DNA from: Candidatus Aminicenantota bacterium
Lineage (GTDB): Bacteria > Acidobacteriota > Aminicenantia > UBA2199
DNA: 64,000 nt
Direction: 5' to 3'
Assembly (NCBI GenBank): GCA_026393835.1
Contig: JAPKZK010000150.1
Span: 114,072-178,071, forward strand
Of this stretch, positions 59,719 to 64,000 are shown one piece after another (the stretch's first letter is position 1; the number at the start of each line of letters is the position of its first letter). The notes beneath the pieces are model-generated. The model worked only from the letters and a program-made list of their open reading frames with translations. It searched no databases and was not told the origin of the DNA. The position numbers were made by a program, and so were the translations under genes.

Positions 59719-60105
59719 ATGAATAAAGATGAATTGACGGCATATTGGGTTGAAAGTTCGAATAGGGACTTCAAGACAATGCTGAACTTATTTAAAAATA
59801 AAGATTACCACTGGTCATTATTTGTTGGGCATTTGGTTATCGAAAAATTAATAAAAGCCTATTATGTAAAAAATATTGGGGCCAAACATCCCTTTGGCCA
59901 TGATTTGTTGCGACTGGCAGTTGAAGCAAAACTGGACTTAGGCGAAGAGCAGAAAGATATATTGGATACGATATCGACCTTCAACATAAGAGCTCGATAT
60001 GACGATTATAAAGCGGATTTTTATAAATTGTGCACAAAAGAATTTACCTTAGAATGGGTAAAGAAAATAAAAGGATTCAGACAATGGCTTATCGAGATGC
60101 TTTAA
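59719..60105 (+). CDS. HEPN-domain protein of a HEPN-MNT module
   Basis: 128 residues: YWVESSNRDFKTMLNLFKNK, then YHWSLFVGHLVIEKLIKAYYV (the usual hydrophobic helix), and FNIRARYDDYKADFY at the end. This is the PF05168-type HEPN fold. The RxxxxH ribonuclease motif of HepT-type toxins is not clearly present (RARYDDY instead), so it may be a non-catalytic or differently acting member. Its 3' end overlaps the nucleotidyltransferase gene by 22 bases, as usual in these modules. Possible roles are toxin-antitoxin or nucleotide-modification control. Confidence 0.85.
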   Translation: MNKDELTAYWVESSNRDFKTMLNLFKNKDYHWSLFVGHLVIEKLIKAYYVKNIGAKHPFGHDLLRLAVEAKLDLGEEQKDILDTISTFNIRARYDDYKADFYKLCTKEFTLEWVKKIKGFRQWLIEML

Positions 60106-60392
60106 CAAATGTAAAAAAATACATTGAGTGCCTGAAAAAAAACAGGTTTGCGGTCCAGAAGGTTTATGTCTTTGGTTCTTATGCAAAAGGTAATATGCGT
60201 GAAGACAGTGATATCGACCTGGCGGTAGTCTTAAAAAATTTGCGGGATATTTTTACTACCCAGGTTCAATTGATGAAATTGAGAAGAGATTTTGACCTAC
60301 GAATTGAACCTCACCCATTTGATGAAACAGATTTCAATTCGTCCAATCCATTTGTCCATGAAATTCTCACTACCGGGATACAGGTTTTTTAA
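60084..60392 (+). CDS. MNT-type minimal nucleotidyltransferase (antitoxin-like)
   Basis: 102 residues from ATG 60084 (MAYRDALTNV); the longer frame to 60030 overlaps the HEPN gene too far. YVFGSYAKGNMREDSDIDLAVV is the GS...D-x-D catalytic motif of polymerase-beta-fold nucleotidyltransferases. In HEPN-MNT systems the MNT protein can neutralise the HEPN partner by adding AMP to it; whether that happens here is unknown, since the HEPN protein lacks the usual RNase motif. C-terminal residues IRIEPHPFDETDF carry the third acidic position of the fold. Confidence 0.88.
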   Translation: MAYRDALTNVKKYIECLKKNRFAVQKVYVFGSYAKGNMREDSDIDLAVVLKNLRDIFTTQVQLMKLRRDFDLRIEPHPFDETDFNSSNPFVHEILTTGIQVF

Positions 60393-60432
60393 GACCGGTT
60401 CGCCCCCACTTCGCGTTTCTTCGCGGCTTCAG

Positions 60433-61995
60433 TTAAATCAGATGCCTGATTTTCTCCAGCAATTCGCTACGCGATACTTCAAATTGCACCTTCTTTTTCC
60501 ACTCCGCTTTATCCGAAATCTCCGCCGCCATCTCCTTGCCTAAACGAAGATCACGAACCGTCACCACTCCCTTTTTCAACTCATCTTCCCCCAATAAAAT
60601 CGCGATGGGACTATTTTTATCATCGGCGTAAGACAATTGCTTCTTCAACCCCCGCTGAGACCCGTAATAAACCTCCACATCCATCCCGGCGTCGCGAAGC
60701 TCCCGCGCAATCCCCTGGTATTCCACCATCAAATGATCGTCGAACACAATCACCAACACGGGACCACGCCCACGCAAAGTCCCCGGGACCTGGTTCGTCA
60801 AGGTCAATAACTCCGCCAACCGGTCTACCCCAATCGACGCCCCCGTGGCCGGGACCCTCAAACCCAACAAATTCTTTACCAAATCGTCATACCTGCCGCC
60901 GCCGCAAATCGAACCCACCCGGCGTTCCCTGCCTTTATCATCCTTGTAGGTTTGCAAGGATTGCACTTCGAAAACCGGCCCCGTATAATAAGCCATGCCC
61001 CGCACCAACGTGGGACTAAATACCACCCGCTCTTCATCGAAATTCAACCTCGTAAGTATTTGCTCGATCTTTTGCAACTCGTCGATCCCTTCCCTGCCGA
61101 TGGCGCCCATCTCATTCATCCCCTCGAGATTAGCCAGGACATCTTGCCGCTTCCCTTCGCCTGAAAATTTCTCCAGGAAACCCATGAGCGGTTTAATAAC
61201 ATCGCCTGCCAATTTCAGCCCCGGGATCAGCGCGCCGGATTGATCCATACGACCGCGGCCCAATTCCTCTTCGATTCCCGCGGCCCCGATCTTGTCCGCC
61301 TTATCGATCACCCTCAGGATGGCCTGTTCCATTCCCTCGCCGCCCACGCCGCCACCCGCCAGCGAACCCAGGAAACCCTTAAGTATCTTCCGGTTATTAA
61401 CGTGAACAAGGTAGCTCCCCCTTTTTAAACCCACGGCCTCCATGGCGTCCGCCAACACCATACACGCTTCCGCATCCGAAGCCGGGTCGGCGGTTCCCAC
61501 CGAATCGAAATCCGACTGCCAGAACTCCCGGAACCGCCCCGGGTCCAGTTTCGCTTCAAACCTGAAAACCGGGCCGAACTGGTAACGGCGAAAATAAGGC
61601 GTTTTGTTTTCTTGAAACGGCTCTTTTAAATGCCTCAACCACAGGCGCTCCGCATATAAACGCGCCAGCGGGGCGGTTAAATCATACCTTAATGTCACGA
61701 ACTGATTTTCCATTACCACATGGTCCCATTCATCCCTCATTTCTTTCCCATCCGCTTGCAATACCGGCTCTTTTTCCGGGTCCTGGAATGAATAAACGCC
61801 TTCCGCTACACTATCCGAATCCGGTAAATACTTTCCCAGGCAATCCGCGTATTCCGGGATGGGGGTGTCCCAATGCTCGAAACCATAAGAACGGTAAACC
61901 TTAGATGCGGCGTTTATGATTTGCCATTTTAACCCGTTGAGCCCGGGACCCAGGTCGCGAAACCCTTTAATTTTTCGTGGTACGATTCCCCGCAT
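60433..61995 (-). CDS. hisS: Histidyl-tRNA synthetase, divergent (alphaproteobacterial-like) type
   Basis: 520 residues with AGGAG before ATG 61995. Class II landmarks: RYDLTAPLARLYAE, motif 2 region YQFGPVFRFEAKLDPGRFRE (standard HisRS has an RPQ-type loop followed by RQF-HQ), FVSPTL-type strand, GMAYYTGPVFEVQ (standard enzymes have YYTRTVFE) and ICGGGRYDDLVKNL. The GPVFR, PGRFRxF and YYTGPVFE combination is that of the divergent HisRS known from Caulobacter and relatives, which charges tRNA-His without G-1. The anticodon-binding C-terminal domain is normal. The gene lies directly downstream of a tRNA-His with exactly the matching acceptor end. Confidence 0.9.
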   Translation of the reverse strand: MRGIVPRKIKGFRDLGPGLNGLKWQIINAASKVYRSYGFEHWDTPIPEYADCLGKYLPDSDSVAEGVYSFQDPEKEPVLQADGKEMRDEWDHVVMENQFVTLRYDLTAPLARLYAERLWLRHLKEPFQENKTPYFRRYQFGPVFRFEAKLDPGRFREFWQSDFDSVGTADPASDAEACMVLADAMEAVGLKRGSYLVHVNNRKILKGFLGSLAGGGVGGEGMEQAILRVIDKADKIGAAGIEEELGRGRMDQSGALIPGLKLAGDVIKPLMGFLEKFSGEGKRQDVLANLEGMNEMGAIGREGIDELQKIEQILTRLNFDEERVVFSPTLVRGMAYYTGPVFEVQSLQTYKDDKGRERRVGSICGGGRYDDLVKNLLGLRVPATGASIGVDRLAELLTLTNQVPGTLRGRGPVLVIVFDDHLMVEYQGIARELRDAGMDVEVYYGSQRGLKKQLSYADDKNSPIAILLGEDELKKGVVTVRDLRLGKEMAAEISDKAEWKKKVQFEVSRSELLEKIRHLI

Positions 61996-62039
61996 TTTTT
62001 TCTCCTTGAAATGCTGCGTTTAAAAGAAGTAAGAAAGAA

Positions 62040-62112
62040 TACCGACGAAGGGACTTGAACCCTTAACCCCTTGGTCCACAGCCAAGTACTCTGCCAGTTG
62101 AGCTACATCGGC
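62040..62112 (-). tRNA. tRNA-His (anticodon GTG) without G-1, with U72 and A73
   Basis: 73 nt. The acceptor stem is GCCGATG/CGTCGGT, so G1 pairs with U72, and the discriminator base is A73 rather than the usual C73. The base at -1 is T, so no G-1 is encoded. The anticodon loop CTGTGGA reads GTG. D- and T-arms (GCTC...GAGT; GTTCAAGTC) are normal. CCA is not encoded. Confidence 0.93.
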
Positions 62113-62125
62113 ATTCACATATAGA

Positions 62126-62154
62126 ATTGTATCAATTTATGAGGATGAAGTCAA
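62126..62154 (-). promoter_or_regulatory. Promoter of tRNA-His and probably hisS
   Basis: TTGACT (62154-62149), 17 bases, TACAAT (62131-62126), 14 bases before the mature 5' end. Placement between hutH and the tRNA means hutH need not be cotranscribed. Confidence 0.85.
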
Positions 62155-62172
62155 GAATCCGGGGGATTATAT

Positions 62173-63696
62173 TTATTCCAGGTTGCCGACTTCTTTTTCT
62201 ACTTCTTCCAATATCTCGCAGGATTTGACCAGCTCTTTCATCCGGGTATGGTCCGGGTAAAGCGGACGGTCTATCTCCAGGAAATCCACATGCTTACGAA
62301 CAACCTCTTTGGCTTTGGTGACGCCCTTACCAAAAGTGAATTTCCTGAAATCCAACGCCTGGGCGGCCGCCATAAACTCGATACCCAATATCCCGTAAGC
62401 ATTATCCATGATCTGGAAATTCTTAATGGCAGTATTCATGCCCATGGAAACGAAATCTTCCTGGTCCGCGGCGGCGGGAATAGACTGGATCGAGGCAGGC
62501 ATACACAGGATACGCTGTTCCACGATCATCATGTCCGCCGTATACTGGCTCAACATCAAACCGGACATCAAGCCGCCCTGACTGGTGAGGAACGCCGGCA
62601 GGCCTACGCTCAATGCCGGGTGATTCAACCGGTTCATGCGGCGTTCGGACAGCACGCACACCATGGTAATGGCGGCGCCGGCCATATCCATGGGCAGCGA
62701 AACCGGCGAACCCTGAAAATTAGCGCCGGTTAAAGACAGGTTCTTTTCCGGGATAAAAATAGGGTTGTCGCCCACGCCGTTCAATTCGATTTCCACCTGC
62801 GAACGGGCGTAAGCCAGCGCATCATGGGCCGCGCCGATTACCTGTGGGGTAGAACGCATCGAATAAGCGTCCTGGACTTTGCATTTAAGTTTGCCTTCGC
62901 CCAGGTCGCCGCCCTTGACGCATTTTTGAATCGCAGTAGCCGACCGGATGGCCCCTTTGAATCCCCTGACCTCATGCAGCAGCAGTTGGTAAGGTTTCAT
63001 ATTGGCCATCAGGGCTTCCAGGGTCATGGAGGCCGCGATTTCCGCCTGTTTCAAGAACCGGTTGGCGTCATAAAGAAAAATAGCGCTCATGGCGGTCAGC
63101 ACATTAGAGCCGTTAATGGCCGCCAGACCGTCCCTGGCCTTTAACCCCGGGATAGGGATGCCGGCGCGGTCCATGGCTATTTTGCCGTCCAGCAGTTCGC
63201 CTTTGTAATAAGCCTGGCCTTCGCCCATTAAGAGCAGGGCGATCTGGGACATTGGGGCCAGGTCGCCGCTGGCGCCCACCGAACCCTTTTGGCAGACAAA
63301 AGGCGTAACGCCTTTGTTTAACATTTCAACCAAAGTTTGCGGGATTTCCGGCCGGCAGCCCGAGTTTCCTTTGGACAGCACATTGATACGGCCGGCCATG
63401 GCGCCGCGCACATATTCGATAGGCGCGGGGTCGCCGATGCCGGCGGCGTGGTTGTAAACTAAATACCTCTGGAATAGTTCCATTTGTTCGTCAGTTAAAA
63501 CCGTTTCGGAAAATTCCCCGATGCCGGTATTAACTCCATACATAATTTCTCTTGCAACGATTTTTTTCTCCAGCATAGCGCGGCATATTTTGATTTTTTC
63601 CACTGCCTCGGCCGACAGCTCGACTTTCTCATTATACCGTGCAATTCGGACTACTTTCTCGATTGTTAATCCTGAACCGTTTAATACGATTGCCAT
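62173..63696 (-). CDS. hutH: Histidine/aromatic amino-acid ammonia-lyase (HAL-like)
   Basis: 507 residues, family-typical length, with TAGGAGG before ATG 63696. CQKGSVGASGDLAPMSQIALL holds the Ala-Ser-Gly triad that forms the MIO cofactor (about 142-144). YGVNTGIGEFSE has the catalytic tyrosine and NHAAGIGDPAP the substrate-selectivity position. GDNPIFIPEKNLSLTGANFQG and SIPAAADQEDFVSMG complete the active site. Histidine deamination to urocanate is the most probable reaction. NHAAG differs from the SH(A/S)(A/C)G of the best-known HALs, so a different aromatic substrate cannot be excluded. No other hut gene is next to it. Confidence 0.88.
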   Translation of the reverse strand: MAIVLNGSGLTIEKVVRIARYNEKVELSAEAVEKIKICRAMLEKKIVAREIMYGVNTGIGEFSETVLTDEQMELFQRYLVYNHAAGIGDPAPIEYVRGAMAGRINVLSKGNSGCRPEIPQTLVEMLNKGVTPFVCQKGSVGASGDLAPMSQIALLLMGEGQAYYKGELLDGKIAMDRAGIPIPGLKARDGLAAINGSNVLTAMSAIFLYDANRFLKQAEIAASMTLEALMANMKPYQLLLHEVRGFKGAIRSATAIQKCVKGGDLGEGKLKCKVQDAYSMRSTPQVIGAAHDALAYARSQVEIELNGVGDNPIFIPEKNLSLTGANFQGSPVSLPMDMAGAAITMVCVLSERRMNRLNHPALSVGLPAFLTSQGGLMSGLMLSQYTADMMIVEQRILCMPASIQSIPAAADQEDFVSMGMNTAIKNFQIMDNAYGILGIEFMAAAQALDFRKFTFGKGVTKAKEVVRKHVDFLEIDRPLYPDHTRMKELVKSCEILEEVEKEVGNLE

Positions 63697-64000
63697 TAGA
63701 TAACCTCCTAATATGTTTATCTTTTTATTTAGAACCGATTATAACATAGGAAAAAGAGGAATTCAAATTCAGGCAAAAAATGATCCGCGAATAAAAGAAG
63801 GGCCACAGTTTATCATGGTTCTTTTTCAGATTGAGTGGGTAAATCCAATTTTTTATAGCCTGATTTTTACCCATTGAATCTTTATGCCGCACCTTCCGGC
63901 ATATATATTAATCCTGCCTGCCTACATTTCATAGCTTATTGAGCTTATATCGATCCTTTGAGGGGCGCGATCAACTCTTTTTGCAATTATTCTCCCTTTC
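63697..64000. other. Intergenic end of window
   Basis: 304 bases with no gene seen apart from the promoter below. Beyond it, the sequence to the window end is A/T-rich and without repeats I could recognise. Confidence 0.5.
63738..63766 (-). promoter_or_regulatory. Promoter of the ammonia-lyase gene
   Basis: TTGAAT (63766-63761), 17 bases, TATAAT (63743-63738), about 41 bases before the ATG. Confidence 0.75.

Noticed and set aside
62040..62112. Misread 5' end hiding a G-1 in tRNA-His
   Set aside because: T8, A9 and the D-arm fix the register: GCCGATG is the full 7-bp stem. The base before it is T and the 3' side gives U72 and A73.
1..64000. Insertion sequence, integrase or prophage genes
   Set aside because: I looked for DDE transposase, tyrosine or serine recombinase and phage structural motifs in the readable frames and saw none. 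The MITE-like modules have no transposase here.

Overview
The window is 64 kb of chromosome from a Gram-negative-type bacterium. Sugar-polymer export by an ABC transporter, a TRAP transporter with a T component, a lipoprotein signal and a Reg_prop hybrid sensor kinase all point that way. I see no rRNA or ribosomal-protein marker, so the phylum is uncertain. An Acidobacteriota/Aminicenantes-like or deltaproteobacterial-like lineage is a guess from gene style. GC content is moderate, overlapping start and stop codons are common, and intergenic regions hold several families of short dispersed repeats.

Layout. (a) 1-8.7 kb, minus strand: two copies of a glycosyltransferase-like gene alternate with accessory genes. 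These are a DUF1828-type pair and a tightly overlapping trio of DNA methyltransferase, double-GHKL ATPase/kinase and receiver-like protein, which is the best candidate here for an undescribed defence or signalling system. A short remnant of the glycosyltransferase-like gene lies just upstream of the trio. (b) 8.7-29.1 kb, minus strand: a large surface-glycan locus with GT-B and GT2 glycosyltransferases, five sulfotransferase-fold genes, two SGNH hydrolases, methyltransferases, a deacetylase-glycosyltransferase fusion and a Wzm/Wzt-type ABC exporter. A GxxExxY gene bracketed by repeats separates the exporter genes. Tandem duplication has shaped the locus, leaving a 23-codon sulfotransferase remnant between the two SGNH genes. 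(c) 29.2-39.5 kb: an AAA/DUF4143 ATPase, an ADP-forming acyl-CoA synthetase with a GNAT domain on the plus strand, an orphan VapB-like antitoxin, and an operon of an exported Memo-AMMECR1 fusion with TRAP T, P and QM components.

(d) 39.5-45.8 kb: a gene-poor region with two 21-bp tandem arrays, a frameshifted WD40 fragment, an ATPase-head/antitoxin-tail chimera, a TPR tail, repeated 65-bp modules and a few intact genes (TPR protein, Cys-rich PAS kinase, zinc-ribbon protein). (e) 45.8-60.4 kb: a P-type cation ATPase, a lytic transglycosylase, an initiator tRNA, an S9-type hydrolase, a 1554-residue hybrid sensor kinase, a nitroreductase, a DEAD-box helicase, a metallo-beta-lactamase-fold hydrolase and a HEPN-MNT pair. 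(f) 60.4-63.7 kb, minus strand: histidine ammonia-lyase, then tRNA-His, then histidyl-tRNA synthetase. This tRNA-His has U72 and A73 and no encoded G-1, and the synthetase carries the motifs of the divergent alphaproteobacterial type, so the two look like a matched non-canonical pair.

How the genes work together. Region b plausibly builds, decorates (sulfation, deacetylation, methylation) and exports a surface polysaccharide. Region a probably reflects accessory genes landing among repeated glycosyltransferase-like genes. All functions are inferred by reading motifs; no database search was possible.
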